Assembly: GCA_938030895.1 (NCBI GenBank)
Contig: CALHIV010000011.1
Location: 62,001 to 126,000 of the forward strand
Direction of reading: 5' to 3'
DNA from: an uncultured Nitrososphaerales archaeon
GTDB taxonomy: Archaea; Thermoproteota; Nitrososphaeria; Nitrososphaerales; Nitrosocaldaceae
DNA length: 64,000 nucleotides
In this document: piece by piece, positions 7,893-16,918 of the stretch
How the letters are laid out: each line of letters opens with the position of its first letter
How positions within the stretch are numbered: position 1 is the stretch's first letter
Notes under the pieces: generated by a model
What the model was told of the DNA's origin: nothing
Databases searched by the model: none
The model's input: only the letters and a program-made list of their open reading frames with translations
Made by a program: the position numbers and the translations under genes

Positions 7893-8531
7893 ATGAAGGA
7901 TAGACCCCTCATAGTCTGTATAACTGGTCTACCTGGTGCAGGCAAGACTACGGTAGCGAATGCACTAAAGGATATAGGCTTCACAGTGATGAGCATGGGT
8001 GATGTTGTGAGGAGGGAGGCTGAGAGGAGGGGGTTGGAGCTTACAGATGCTAACCTAGGAAGGGTTATGCTTGAGTTGAGGAGCATCCATGGACCAGATG
8101 CAATAGCCATTCTAGTTGGTGAAGATATAAAGAGATTGAATGATAGGAGTAAGGGTAGTGATAAGAGTAACGATGGTAGTGGGAGCACTTACGACTATCG
8201 TACATGCTACTTTGCTATCGATGGACTAAGGAGTATCAGGGAGGCTGAGAGGCTCAAGGAGTATGGTATAGTTAAGGTACTTGCAGTTCATGCATCAAGA
8301 GAGAGGAGGTTCAACTTCCTTGTTAAGAGGGGGAGGAGTGATGCACCATCTGATATCAAGGAGTTCGATTCAAGGGATAGGAGAGAGATGGACGTTGGTA
8401 TAGCAGAGGCTATAGTATTATCAGATGCCATAGTCAGCAATGATACAACCATAGATGAACTGGTAAGGCATGCTCTAACCATAGTTAAATCCTGGATCGA
8501 AGAGTATGATAAGGACTGCAAGAGTAGGTAA
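7893..8531 (+). CDS. UPF0200-type nucleoside/adenylate kinase-like P-loop protein
   Basis: P-loop kinase with Walker A GLPGAGKTT (residues 12-20) near the N-terminus, followed by a dephospho-CoA/adenylate-kinase-like pattern (VVRREAERRG, GPDAIAILVGEDI, FAIDGLRSIREAE, VLAVHASRERRF). This is the archaeal UPF0200 family, fused to UPF0201 in some archaea. Here the UPF0201 gene is the next one, which supports the call. A Ser/Asp/Gly/Asn-rich insert (about residues 86-108) interrupts the fold and is encoded by trinucleotide repeats. Substrate is not known with certainty. Confidence 0.85.
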   Translation: MKDRPLIVCITGLPGAGKTTVANALKDIGFTVMSMGDVVRREAERRGLELTDANLGRVMLELRSIHGPDAIAILVGEDIKRLNDRSKGSDKSNDGSGSTYDYRTCYFAIDGLRSIREAERLKEYGIVKVLAVHASRERRFNFLVKRGRSDAPSDIKEFDSRDRREMDVGIAEAIVLSDAIVSNDTTIDELVRHALTIVKSWIEEYDKDCKSR

Positions 8532-8535
8532 GCGC

Positions 8536-8606
8536 AAGATGATATGATATTAATGATATGATTTATATGATTTATATGATATGATTTATATGATCATCAT
8601 GATCAT
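8536..8606. repeat. TATATGATT tandem repeats and a palindrome
   Basis: Several copies of TGATTTATA/TGATATGA are followed by a near-perfect 17-base palindrome, ATGATCAT-C-ATGATCAT (8590-8606). The palindrome is about 55 bases before the UPF0201 start and 20 bases before its TATA-like box, a position where an activator or repressor dimer could bind. Confidence 0.5.
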
Positions 8607-8659
8607 GGTTAAAGAGCAGTATACAAACTTATTAACTCTATTGTTACTATGTATTAATA

Positions 8660-9079
8660 ATGGCTGAGACAGGTTCAGGATCATCAATGCTAGAGGTTGA
8701 ATGTGAATGTAATATCTACCCATCTGAGGATCTGAACAAGGTTATAAAGGCTATAAAGAATGTGATAGATGTGCCTGAGGTTGTGCATGGGGATGGTATA
8801 GTTAGGGCAAAGGCCATAGTTGGTATGGATTCACTATCAAATATGAAGAGGCAGATACGATCAAGGCAGGTGATGGATACGTTCAGGAGGATAATGCTTG
8901 AGAATGAGAGCAAGGATGGTTATTCTACATGGCTGTACCTTAACAAGCAGGCTGCATATGCTGGCTCCATAGTTGTATGCGAAGATGCAGATGAGTCTCC
9001 ATTGGGGCCTATAAGGCTAGTTATAAAGGGTAGAGGCATGAAGGTTAGGAAGGTTATAGACTGGCTTACAAGATGCTGA
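8660..9079 (+). CDS. UPF0201 family RNA-associated protein
   Basis: 139-residue protein whose first half (LEVECECNIYPSEDLNKVIKAI region) is the typical opening of archaeal UPF0201, a small alpha/beta protein with a ferredoxin-like part and a charged C-terminal half. The family is fused to UPF0200 in some archaea and has been tied to RNA metabolism. The exact activity is not known. TATA-like AACTTATTA is centred about 28 bases before the ATG, so it has its own leaderless promoter although it follows UPF0200. Confidence 0.85.
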   Translation: MAETGSGSSMLEVECECNIYPSEDLNKVIKAIKNVIDVPEVVHGDGIVRAKAIVGMDSLSNMKRQIRSRQVMDTFRRIMLENESKDGYSTWLYLNKQAAYAGSIVVCEDADESPLGPIRLVIKGRGMKVRKVIDWLTRC

Positions 9080-9165
9080 ATTAACTGACAGCAATAGCAT
9101 ACAGATTACTGATTACAGATCGATAATGATAACTGACTATCGTTATAATGATAATGGACCTCAAT

Positions 9166-10077
9166 CTATGGGTAAGGCACCTCTATAACCATCATATCCT
9201 CTGCTGCAATAACGTTGCTATGCACAGTGGACGCCTCCTTAACCAACTTGCTCACATCATCGTACCTTGCACTAAAATGTGTAAGCACTAACATCTTAGC
9301 ACCAGTGCTAGAAGCAAGTTCCGCAGCCTCTCTGGCGGTTGAGTGCATGGTCTCTAATGCTCTATCCTTCTCATCCTCGCTGAATGTTGAGTCGAATATG
9401 AGGAGATCACAGCCCTTGAAGAACTCCTCAAGCCTCTTGTTTGCCCTAGTATCTCCAGATATTCCTATCCTTCTACCCTTCCTCTTAGGTCCTGTAACAT
9501 CACTTGATCTTACTAGCCTTCCATTAACGATGACATCATCACCGTGCTGTAGCCTATGCCATAACCTGCCTTTAGGGACCCCTAACTCTATAGCCTTCTC
9601 AGGATAGAATATGCCAGGCCTATCATGCTCCTCTAGGCAGTATGCGTAAGAGTGTACTGTATGCTCTGCACTACATGCCTTGATGGTGTACTCCTTCTCC
9701 TCCACAACCACACCCTCCCTTACTTCTTTAAAGTATACATCGTACGTAAGGTTGATGTTAAGTAGCCTTGTATTCACATCTATATACTCCTTCAATACCC
9801 CCGGCCCATATATGTAGAGAGGCGTATCTCTACCATTCAATGCTAGGGTCTGCATGAAACCTAGTAAGCCTAGTACGTGATCACTATGCATATGGGTTAT
9901 GAATACCTTCATGCCTCTATTCATGCCTAGACCACTCTGTAGGAAGTTCCTCTGCATCCCTTCTCCAGCATCAAATATGAAGAGTTCGCCACCTCTCTGC
10001 ACTACTATGGATGTTAAGCCTCTCTTCGATGTTGGTACTGCAGATGATGTGCCTAGGAAGACTATCCTAAGCTGCAT
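9166..10077 (-). CDS. rnz: Ribonuclease Z (tRNA 3' processing endonuclease)
   Basis: Zn-dependent metallo-beta-lactamase-fold nuclease that cuts 3' trailers from pre-tRNA, giving the end on which the CCA-adding enzyme acts. The motif THMHSDH (His62, His64, Asp66, His67) is intact, as are AEHTVHS and later HFSARYDD. The start is at MQLRIVFLGTSSAVP, which is how the family begins. A longer in-frame extension upstream would run into prs and is hydrophobic, so I reject it. The gene starts 13 bases after the prs stop codon and is the last gene of the queC-queE-folE-prs-rnz run. Confidence 0.95.
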   Translation of the reverse strand: MQLRIVFLGTSSAVPTSKRGLTSIVVQRGGELFIFDAGEGMQRNFLQSGLGMNRGMKVFITHMHSDHVLGLLGFMQTLALNGRDTPLYIYGPGVLKEYIDVNTRLLNINLTYDVYFKEVREGVVVEEKEYTIKACSAEHTVHSYAYCLEEHDRPGIFYPEKAIELGVPKGRLWHRLQHGDDVIVNGRLVRSSDVTGPKRKGRRIGISGDTRANKRLEEFFKGCDLLIFDSTFSEDEKDRALETMHSTAREAAELASSTGAKMLVLTHFSARYDDVSKLVKEASTVHSNVIAAEDMMVIEVPYP

Positions 10078-10090
10078 AGGTACCAACCTA

Positions 10091-11086
10091 CTAATATGTG
10101 GATATGCTACTACTGCTGCTACTGCTCTTACTACTACTGCCTTCATTACCACTGCTATTGAGTATGCTAAGCAATGCTGATGCTGCCAATGGAGCAACAT
10201 CTACTATCCTACTTACCTTATTTGGTATAGTATTTGTAGCAGCCACATCACTTGCTCCACTCTCCTTTATCTTCTCGAGCGCGCCATTGAGCATGAGTGC
10301 ATGAGTACATGTAACATGCACCCTCTTGCATCCATACCCAAGCAGTGCTCTTGCAGCTTCCACAACACTGCTACCAGTGCTTATCATATCGTCCACAACT
10401 ATTGCTATCTTACCATTCAGAGTATCCTTCATCTTGTTAAGCATATCATAATCAATATTTACGCTCCCAGTAATCCTATCCCTGCTCTTCCTTAACGCTA
10501 TGGAGTTGCACCTGAGTATCCTTGCAAATGCCTCAGCCCTCTCTACGCCCCCAGCATCTGGTGATACACTTACAACATCATCAACATCTACACCCTCCTC
10601 TGCAAGTCTATCCTTGAAGTACTCAGCAAGCAGTGGTACTGCGGATATGTTATGCACAGGTATGGTGAAGTATGATAATGCCAGTCTGCTATGTGCATCG
10701 AATGTTACAATGGCATCGATACCATATGATGAGATTATGCCTGCTATAGTCTCTATGCTAACCACTTCACCAGCAAGGAACTCCCTATCCTGCCTTGCAT
10801 AGCCTAGATAGGGTATCACTGCAACTACTCTAGATGCTACCTTGCTGACCTTGGATAGCATGAAGAATAGCTGCATTGTATGAGTATCCACTGGGGGGTA
10901 TGTTGATTGTACGACTACCACATCCTCTCCATCAAGGGGTTCTGCTATCCTTATCTTGCTCTCGCCATCTGGGAATACTCTTAGATCAACATCAACAAGC
11001 CTTGTATGCTCATTACCAGCAAGTATATCTGCTATACCCTTTGCAAGATCTCTAGAGGCTGGACCTGCCAATATGCTTATACCCAT
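10091..11086 (-). CDS. prs: Ribose-phosphate pyrophosphokinase (PRPP synthetase)
   Basis: Makes PRPP from ribose 5-phosphate and ATP, for nucleotide and other pathways. Landmarks are LRVFPDGESKIRI near residue 40, the flexible-loop region GYARQDREF, the PRPP-binding loop IVVDDMISTGSS and the SPDAGGVERA stretch. Length is 331, with the last 25 residues a Ser-rich low-complexity tail (SSSKSSSSSSS) encoded by AGT-type repeats that other family members lack. It sits between folE and rnz on the same strand with short gaps, so co-transcription is likely. Confidence 0.95.
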   Translation of the reverse strand: MGISILAGPASRDLAKGIADILAGNEHTRLVDVDLRVFPDGESKIRIAEPLDGEDVVVVQSTYPPVDTHTMQLFFMLSKVSKVASRVVAVIPYLGYARQDREFLAGEVVSIETIAGIISSYGIDAIVTFDAHSRLALSYFTIPVHNISAVPLLAEYFKDRLAEEGVDVDDVVSVSPDAGGVERAEAFARILRCNSIALRKSRDRITGSVNIDYDMLNKMKDTLNGKIAIVVDDMISTGSSVVEAARALLGYGCKRVHVTCTHALMLNGALEKIKESGASDVAATNTIPNKVSRIVDVAPLAASALLSILNSSGNEGSSSKSSSSSSSISTY

Positions 11087-11109
11087 GTATCGATCTAATA
11101 TGCTATATC

Positions 11110-11856
11110 TTATATACCATACATCCTTGCACTGCTACTACTGCTATCTCTTAGCAATAAGAGTATCTGTTCCCTAAGGTCCTTATTCTCAAACTCTCCC
11201 CTGTATGCTATTGTGAGTATCCTACTGTTGTTCTTGACCCCACGCATACGCATACACATGTGATCACCTTCAACCACGACAACTACACCTTTAACCTTGT
11301 CCTTCAACTCATCTGCTATCTGCTTGGTCATCCTCTCCTGTATCTGGAGCCTCTTTGAATACTTCTCTACGAGCCTTACAAGCTTTGATATACCGAATAC
11401 CTTCCCATCTGGTATATAGGCTATATGCACCTTACCGAAGAATGGGAGTATATGATGCTCACACATGCTATAGAACTGTATCTCCCTTGCCACTACAACA
11501 TCGCTCTCCTCAGTGAATGTAACATCCAACTCAGAGTCCATGTTATAGCCAGAGAAGATCTCAGCATACATCTCAGCAACCCTCTCTGGTGTATCGGCCA
11601 ACCCCTCTCTGTCTGGATCCTCCCCAAGCTCTATAAGCAGTTGTCTTATTAGCCTCTTTATCCTTGCTGTAGAGTACCTTCTATTTATGTTACCATTGCT
11701 ATAGTTAGAGGCCTTCCCTTTACTACTATCGCCATCAGCATTCTTACTTTTAACCTTCACATCCATCACACTACCTTTACTACTACTATCCATCTCACCA
11801 CTACCAGCACCGCCTTTGCCCTTACCCCTACCTTTACCTCTACCATCATCACTCAT
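11110..11856 (-). CDS. folE: GTP cyclohydrolase I type, first step to 7-deazaguanines
   Basis: Zn enzyme that converts GTP to dihydroneopterin triphosphate. Zn ligands sit in SMCEHHILPFFG and HMCMRMRG, and KVFGISKLVRLVEKYSKRLQ and RLQIQERMTKQI are canonical. The catalytic domain is preceded by about 70 residues of Ser/Lys/Gly/Asp low complexity, unusual for FolE. Its ATG overlaps the queE stop (ATGA), so start and coupling are well supported. Linkage to queE and queC places it in preQ0 synthesis for archaeosine in tRNA rather than folate. The next enzyme of the pathway, a QueD/PTPS-like protein, is not in this window. Confidence 0.93.
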   Translation of the reverse strand: MSDDGRGKGRGKGKGGAGSGEMDSSSKGSVMDVKVKSKNADGDSSKGKASNYSNGNINRRYSTARIKRLIRQLLIELGEDPDREGLADTPERVAEMYAEIFSGYNMDSELDVTFTEESDVVVAREIQFYSMCEHHILPFFGKVHIAYIPDGKVFGISKLVRLVEKYSKRLQIQERMTKQIADELKDKVKGVVVVVEGDHMCMRMRGVKNNSRILTIAYRGEFENKDLREQILLLLRDSSSSSARMYGI

Positions 11857-12578
11857 GGTATACCCATCACCTTGTGGATCTGTGGTATTATCCTTACATC
11901 AGGATAGTATTGATGTACTGTATCGTACAATGCTAGCATATACTCTAGCGTAGGCTCATTGATACCGGTACCATTCACTGGTTGAAGTACAAACCCATCT
12001 ATAGCCTTGCTTATTGCAGCATCCTCAAATATCATCCTTACCAGTTCCTCTATATCCTCTCTCCTGCTTAGACTACTAACCACTACCTTTATGTATGTTG
12101 CCTTCCCACTCTTAATAGCATGCTTAAGGCATAACAACTCATTCTCAACCAATCTATTGTAATGCTTCTCATCTATAGCATGAGAGTCATTCAACTTGAA
12201 CTCTACCTTGCATATATCTATGTAGGGCAATACATGTAGGAACCTTGATGCATCGTAGCAGGATGACTCCAGATACGTCTTGAGCATAAGATCGTCCCTT
12301 ACATACCTTGCAAGTTCCCTAACCGCCTCATGTTGTAGCAGTGGTTCACCTCCAGTAAAGTTCACCTTGAATGTATTATTCTCAACCTTCTTCTTAATGA
12401 GTGCCTTAGCATCATCTATATCGTAGTATATACCATTACCAATCTCTAAGGCATAGGGGGTATCACAATAGAAGCATCTAAGAGGGCATCCAGCAAGCCT
12501 AACGAAGAGGGTCTTAGTCCCTATGTATATCCCTTCCCCTTCTATGCTGGTGAAGACCTCGCTTATACTTACCCTCAA
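11853..12578 (-). CDS. queE: 7-carboxy-7-deazaguanine synthase, radical SAM
   Basis: Radical SAM enzyme that contracts carboxy-tetrahydropterin to CDG in preQ0 synthesis. The cluster motif CPLRCFYCDT follows AG, as in QueE, with the preceding EGIYIGTKTLFVRLAG region and the FTGGEPLLQ SAM-binding strand. Length 241 is typical. It overlaps folE by four bases and follows queC by 18 bases, forming a compact deazaguanine operon. Confidence 0.95.
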   Translation of the reverse strand: MRVSISEVFTSIEGEGIYIGTKTLFVRLAGCPLRCFYCDTPYALEIGNGIYYDIDDAKALIKKKVENNTFKVNFTGGEPLLQHEAVRELARYVRDDLMLKTYLESSCYDASRFLHVLPYIDICKVEFKLNDSHAIDEKHYNRLVENELLCLKHAIKSGKATYIKVVVSSLSRREDIEELVRMIFEDAAISKAIDGFVLQPVNGTGINEPTLEYMLALYDTVHQYYPDVRIIPQIHKVMGIP

Positions 12579-12596
12579 CTCTAACCTAACCTGAGA

Positions 12597-13343
12597 TTAA
12601 CCTTGAGGGATCTTATTTAAACTAATGGTTCTAGCATATATAGTCTTATCCTCTATACCTGCGATCTTGAATGAACCGATCCTGTTTATACATGACTCAC
12701 AGGAGCCACAGTGGGAGTAGATCCTCTTACCATCAACCTTAACCTCTACACCATTGGTATAGCAGCTCCATGTCTCGAATATCTTATCGCCAAGGACCCT
12801 GTAGCCTATCCTTACAAGATCTGCCTTGCTTAAGCCATCCACTGCAGGGCTCCATATCCTAAGCCTCTTCCTCAATCCCTGCTCTATCCCATCCATCTCT
12901 GCAAGGTTCAAGGTATCTTCCATCCTCTTCACGAACTCTACCCTGCAGTCTGGATAGTTCTTCTCATCATCTGTATGTGCACCATATGCTACTAGAGTAG
13001 CATCGATGCTGAATGCCCATGCCCCTGCTATAGAGAGGAAGACAGCATTCCTAACTGGCACCACTATGCTGTAATCGAACCTAGAAGGGATTGTGTCCGA
13101 TCCATCATCACGGGTTAGCAGATTGCTATCCCTGTAGAGCGACTTCATGAAGCCTATATCCACTACTCTGTGATCCCTAACCCCTGTGTACTCTGCAACC
13201 ATTCTAGCCCTCTCAACCTCCATCCTGCTCTTCTGCCCATAGTAGAATGTTATGGCATAGAGCTCATAACCCTGCTCCTTAAGGTATGCTAATGTACATG
13301 CAGAGTCAAGCCCTCCACTAAGTATGCATACAGCCTTAGCCAT
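12597..13343 (-). CDS. queC: 7-cyano-7-deazaguanine (preQ0) synthase
   Basis: ATP-dependent enzyme that turns CDG and ammonia into preQ0, the base inserted by archaeal TGT for archaeosine. It has the PP-loop LSGGLDSACTLAYL (residues 8-21), the FYYGQKSRMEVERA stretch and the C-terminal Zn-binding cysteines in HCGSCESCINR plus an upstream Cys. First gene of the five-gene minus-strand run; a TATA-like ATCTTTA lies about 26 bases before its ATG. No riboswitch-like structure is seen in the short leader. Confidence 0.95.
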   Translation of the reverse strand: MAKAVCILSGGLDSACTLAYLKEQGYELYAITFYYGQKSRMEVERARMVAEYTGVRDHRVVDIGFMKSLYRDSNLLTRDDGSDTIPSRFDYSIVVPVRNAVFLSIAGAWAFSIDATLVAYGAHTDDEKNYPDCRVEFVKRMEDTLNLAEMDGIEQGLRKRLRIWSPAVDGLSKADLVRIGYRVLGDKIFETWSCYTNGVEVKVDGKRIYSHCGSCESCINRIGSFKIAGIEDKTIYARTISLNKIPQG

Positions 13344-13611
13344 GCTGAGTGTTTATTGTATGGTAAAGATTAACTTAACTCTTGTTATATGGAATATTAT
13401 GCTCGTATATGACAAAAGATATGCCGTGGTTGGCAATCTAACTGTAGAAAACCTATAGAGACAAATGATAATTATAATTATAATGATAATTAAAGTATGT
13501 TAGTGGAAAAGTACTCGATATGTATGGTAGATATCCTAAAGGAGCAATGCATGTTAGAGATGAATAGGGGCTAGCAACAACCTTATATCATATCACTTTA
13601 TTAACGAATGC
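13344..13611. promoter_or_regulatory. Divergent intergenic region, queC and radical SAM promoters
   Basis: AT-rich spacer with a TATA-like box for each flanking gene: one about 26 bases before queC, the other (TTATATCAT) centred about 24 bases before the radical SAM gene. The middle contains ATAATTATAATTATAATGATAATTA simple sequence (its core is short AT repeats). I see no gene in it. Confidence 0.5.
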
Positions 13612-14658
13612 ATGGATAAGGCAAGAATGATTAAGGTACTTGCTAGATGGTCCATAAATAGGCTCCAAGGCAAACGGAGACCTCTAATAGCAGTCTTCAG
13701 CATGACCCATTACTGTAACTACTACTGTGCAATGTGTCCATTCGGTGACCCTGATAAGGATGCGCAGATAAGGTTAGCAATGCATAGGGATCTTAGCACT
13801 GAGCAATGGAAGCGTATAATGAGCAAGGTTGCTCCCTATGTAATATGGAGCATAGTTGAGGGAGGAGAGCCTACAAGCAGGAAGGATATACTTGAACTCC
13901 TAGAGCATCTTAAGGGTTTAGGCTTACCAGTCACAATGATAACCAATGGCTCATTGCTGCACACTCTAGACCTTGATAGGCTTAAGTACTGTGTAGATTA
14001 TATCTGTCTAAGCATAGACTCTCTAAAGCAAGAGTCGTACTGTAAGGTTAGAGGTGTAAAGCCTGAGGTATTCGATAGGGTTATGAGTAACCTGATGCTA
14101 CTAAACGATTATGGTATAAGGCATTACATAAACTCAGTCATCACAAAGTGGAATACTGAGGAGTTCATAACGCAGGAGTACTTTGATATAGCAAAGAGCC
14201 TAGGACTGAAGACTGTAAGCATGACATTCGTTGAGGATAGATCAGATGTAAACTATTCATTGCTCCCAGATAGACCAACTATGGTTAAGGTATGCAAAAG
14301 CATACTAGATTACATGAAGAGGAGTGATGAGCCATTCATCCTGATACCACCATTATACTGGGAGCAGATAATCGCTCATGGTAGGGTGCTATTCGATGAG
14401 TGTGGTGTATGGAAGAGCATATTCATTAACGCAGATGGTACTGTGATGGCACCATGCTGGAAGTACAAGGATAATGCATATAGCATTCTAGAGCATGATG
14501 TTGATTATATATGGAGTAGAGAGGAGTGGGATGAGGTTAAGAACTGTAAAGAGTGTGATCTTCTAGCGTGTATATGGTACTCATCCCAGAGTACTACTGT
14601 GCTAGCAAATGGGTATATGCGTGGGATAAGGATGCTTGTGAGGAGGCATCTAGGCTAG
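13612..14658 (+). CDS. Radical SAM/SPASM-like protein of unknown substrate
   Basis: The N-terminal half is a radical SAM domain with cluster motif CNYYCAMCPFG (CxxxCxxC, residues 37-44) and a GGEPTSR SAM-binding element. The C-terminal part has several further cysteines (DECGVW, APCWKY, NCKECDLLACIW) that look like a SPASM-type auxiliary cluster domain. Such proteins modify peptides, sugars or cofactors. No precursor peptide or partner gene is evident nearby: the flanking genes are queC, on the other strand, and a transporter. A leaderless promoter precedes the ATG. Confidence 0.8.
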   Translation: MDKARMIKVLARWSINRLQGKRRPLIAVFSMTHYCNYYCAMCPFGDPDKDAQIRLAMHRDLSTEQWKRIMSKVAPYVIWSIVEGGEPTSRKDILELLEHLKGLGLPVTMITNGSLLHTLDLDRLKYCVDYICLSIDSLKQESYCKVRGVKPEVFDRVMSNLMLLNDYGIRHYINSVITKWNTEEFITQEYFDIAKSLGLKTVSMTFVEDRSDVNYSLLPDRPTMVKVCKSILDYMKRSDEPFILIPPLYWEQIIAHGRVLFDECGVWKSIFINADGTVMAPCWKYKDNAYSILEHDVDYIWSREEWDEVKNCKECDLLACIWYSSQSTTVLANGYMRGIRMLVRRHLG

Positions 14659-14770
14659 GCTAGACTAAATAATCAATAGCATGCTTGGTGTATAATAATC
14701 TATATGGAGTACATTTCACAAGAATTAGTTAGTGAGATATTTATATGACAAAATATAATATCACTGAGTC

Positions 14771-15817
14771 ATGGTAGTAGATGGTCTAGTAGTTCAGATA
14801 GCAACACTTACTGCACTGATAACTATACCAGTTGTATCAAAGAAGATCGAACATAATATAGAGTACTTCTTCCTTGCAGTAGGGATTGTGTCGGTAAGCA
14901 TAGTGGGGCTATGGTCTACACATTTGCTTGAAGAGGCCCTCTTACATCCTGTTATGATAGGTAATATCCCAATAGGGATAACACAGGTTGTGCTTGTTGC
15001 AGGGTTAATCTTCTACTACAACAAGGATAGGGTTGCAAGGTTTGCATTCCGGCTGAAGAACCCTCTTATACTTGCAGGGATGGTCTTTGCATTAGGTATA
15101 GCATCAAGCATAATATCTGCCATAGTTGCATCAGCCATCCTTGCTGAACTACTAGCATTATCACAGTTCCCTAGAAGTATCAAGGTGAAGGTTGCTGTAG
15201 CATCTGCATTCGCAATAGGCATTGGGGCTGCGCTCTTACCCCTTGGTGAACCACTCTCTACAATAGCAATAGCAAAGTTGAAGGGAGAGCCTTACAATGC
15301 AACGTTCACATTCCTACTAGATAATCTATGGGATCTAGTCATACCTCTAGTAGCGGTATTCTCTCTACTAGCATACTTTTATGCAAAGCGTACTAGCAAA
15401 GATGCATACATAGCGGAGTATGAGACCAGCGTTAAGGAGGTTGTGATGAGGGCAGTGAGGATATATGCATTCATATTTGGTCTAACACTGCTGGGAGAGT
15501 TCTTCAAACCATTGGCAGAGCCTATCGCTGCTCTAGGCATTACAACACTCTACCTCTTCGGTATACTATCTGCAGTAGCAGATAATGCAACGCTTACTGC
15601 AGCACTTGTAAGCCCAGAGATGGAGTTGGGTGAGATAAGGGCCTTCATGATCTCACTAGTTATATCTGGGGGCCTGCTTATACCTGGGAATGTACCAAAC
15701 ATAATATTTGCAAACATCCTCAAGATAGGATTCAAGGAGTGGGCCAGGCTTGCTATGCCAGTCGGTATAGCAGTATTCATCGCTGCTGGTGCAGTAATAA
15801 TCGGTCTGGGTCTTTGA
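14771..15817 (+). CDS. Predicted cation transporter (DUF1646-like)
   Basis: About ten hydrophobic helices over 348 residues. Conserved-looking intramembrane motifs (LPLGEPLSTIA near residue 157, SAVADNATLTAALVSPEM and GGLLIPGNVPNIIFA in the C-terminal third) give the two-repeat layout of the ion transporter superfamily. I assign it to the DUF1646 predicted cation transporters of archaea, from memory of these motifs. The transported ion is unknown. Own promoter with TATA-like ATATTTATATG some 30 bases before the ATG. Confidence 0.75.
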   Translation: MVVDGLVVQIATLTALITIPVVSKKIEHNIEYFFLAVGIVSVSIVGLWSTHLLEEALLHPVMIGNIPIGITQVVLVAGLIFYYNKDRVARFAFRLKNPLILAGMVFALGIASSIISAIVASAILAELLALSQFPRSIKVKVAVASAFAIGIGAALLPLGEPLSTIAIAKLKGEPYNATFTFLLDNLWDLVIPLVAVFSLLAYFYAKRTSKDAYIAEYETSVKEVVMRAVRIYAFIFGLTLLGEFFKPLAEPIAALGITTLYLFGILSAVADNATLTAALVSPEMELGEIRAFMISLVISGGLLIPGNVPNIIFANILKIGFKEWARLAMPVGIAVFIAAGAVIIGLGL

Positions 15818-15904
15818 TCTATAATCTAATTAATTAATTAATTAGTCCCTACTTACTTACCGTATCTACTATAAAACCTCTCATCGATAACCTCCTTGTG
15901 GCAG

Positions 15905-16918
15905 TCATCTGCATTCAAGTATAGATGCCCCATCCGCCACATTACATCTCTTAACATAACACTCTATGCCCTTACTTGAGTATGCAGTCGATACAGCCTT
16001 GACTATCTCATTCATCTCCCTCTCTGCTATTATAAGTATGGATGGACCTGCTCCACTTATAGTCACTGCCAACGCACCAGCCTCCAGCGCTACCCTCTTA
16101 ACATGATCATATAATGGGATAAGATGCATCCTTGCTGGTTCAATGACCACATCCCTCATAATTGCATCTGCTATAAGCCTAACATCTTTCTTCAGGAACC
16201 CTGTAGCCAGCATTGTAGCATTTGCCACATTATTGACCAGTTGCCCTAATGTGACCTTCTCTGGTAACACGCTTCTAGCAACACCTGTCTTCCCCTTTGG
16301 TACAGTAACCTTTGGTGTTGCTACACAGAGCACTAGATCCTCAGGAGGTTCTATCTTCACTGCCTTTAACGGCTCCTGCCTTACAATCACAAACCCACCA
16401 AAGAGGGATGCTGCAACATTATCATAATGTACAGTGCCAGCAGATGCCATCTCGCCTTGTGCAGCATGCCTTAAGAGTGTAATATCATCAAGCTCTAATC
16501 CATACATAGCATCAAGAGCTTTAACGGCAGCAACAGCAGAAGCAGCACTGCTCCCAAGCCCGTATCCTGCTGGTATGCCCTTGTTGATCCTAACCCTTAT
16601 CCTATCTCTTATGTTGTATGCCTCCATCATGCTCAATAGTGCTAGACCAGCAGAGTTATGCTCTGCATTAGATGGTATATACTCAGCATTCATACTCAAA
16701 CCCTGTACCTCTATAGTAAGTGAGGCTATACTGGAGGCATCATCATTGCTATTGTTATTGCTATTGCTATTGTTATCACCCTTATCATCAAGTACCAACT
16801 CAACCTCATCGCTATAAGCATCCAATGCAAGTCCAAAGACATCGAACCCAGGGCCTAGATTTGCTGTTGATGCTGGTGCAACTGCCCTAACTTGCCTATA
16901 CAATGCCTTTACAGTCAT
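15905..16918 (-). CDS. thrB: Homoserine kinase (GHMP family)
   Basis: Phosphorylates homoserine in threonine synthesis. The N-terminal APASTANLGPGFDVFGLALD is diagnostic, the GHMP ATP-binding loop is GIPAGYGLGSSAASAVAA, and the C-terminal AVTISGAGPSILI is conserved. Within the N-terminal domain, an Asn/Ser/Asp run (about residues 47-62) is an added low-complexity loop. The ATG overlaps the stop of the GPN GTPase gene by four bases (ATGA), so the two are translated together. Cytosolic. Confidence 0.95.
   Translation of the reverse strand: MTVKALYRQVRAVAPASTANLGPGFDVFGLALDAYSDEVELVLDDKGDNNSNSNNNSNDDASSIASLTIEVQGLSMNAEYIPSNAEHNSAGLALLSMMEAYNIRDRIRVRINKGIPAGYGLGSSAASAVAAVKALDAMYGLELDDITLLRHAAQGEMASAGTVHYDNVAASLFGGFVIVRQEPLKAVKIEPPEDLVLCVATPKVTVPKGKTGVARSVLPEKVTLGQLVNNVANATMLATGFLKKDVRLIADAIMRDVVIEPARMHLIPLYDHVKRVALEAGALAVTISGAGPSILIIAEREMNEIVKAVSTAYSSKGIECYVKRCNVADGASILECR

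Noticed and set aside
8536-8589. Possible CRISPR or iteron array
   Set aside because: Units are only 9-14 bases, overlap each other and have no spacers; it is a simple AT repeat.
10078-10200. N-terminal extension of RNase Z into prs
   Set aside because: The family begins at MQLRIVFLG and the extension is the complement-frame reading of the prs Ser tail.
13344-13611. Riboswitch upstream of queC or other biosynthetic genes
   Set aside because: Spacing of TATA boxes leaves almost no 5' leader, and no preQ1-, SAM- or cobalamin-type structure is visible at queC, metK or cbiD.
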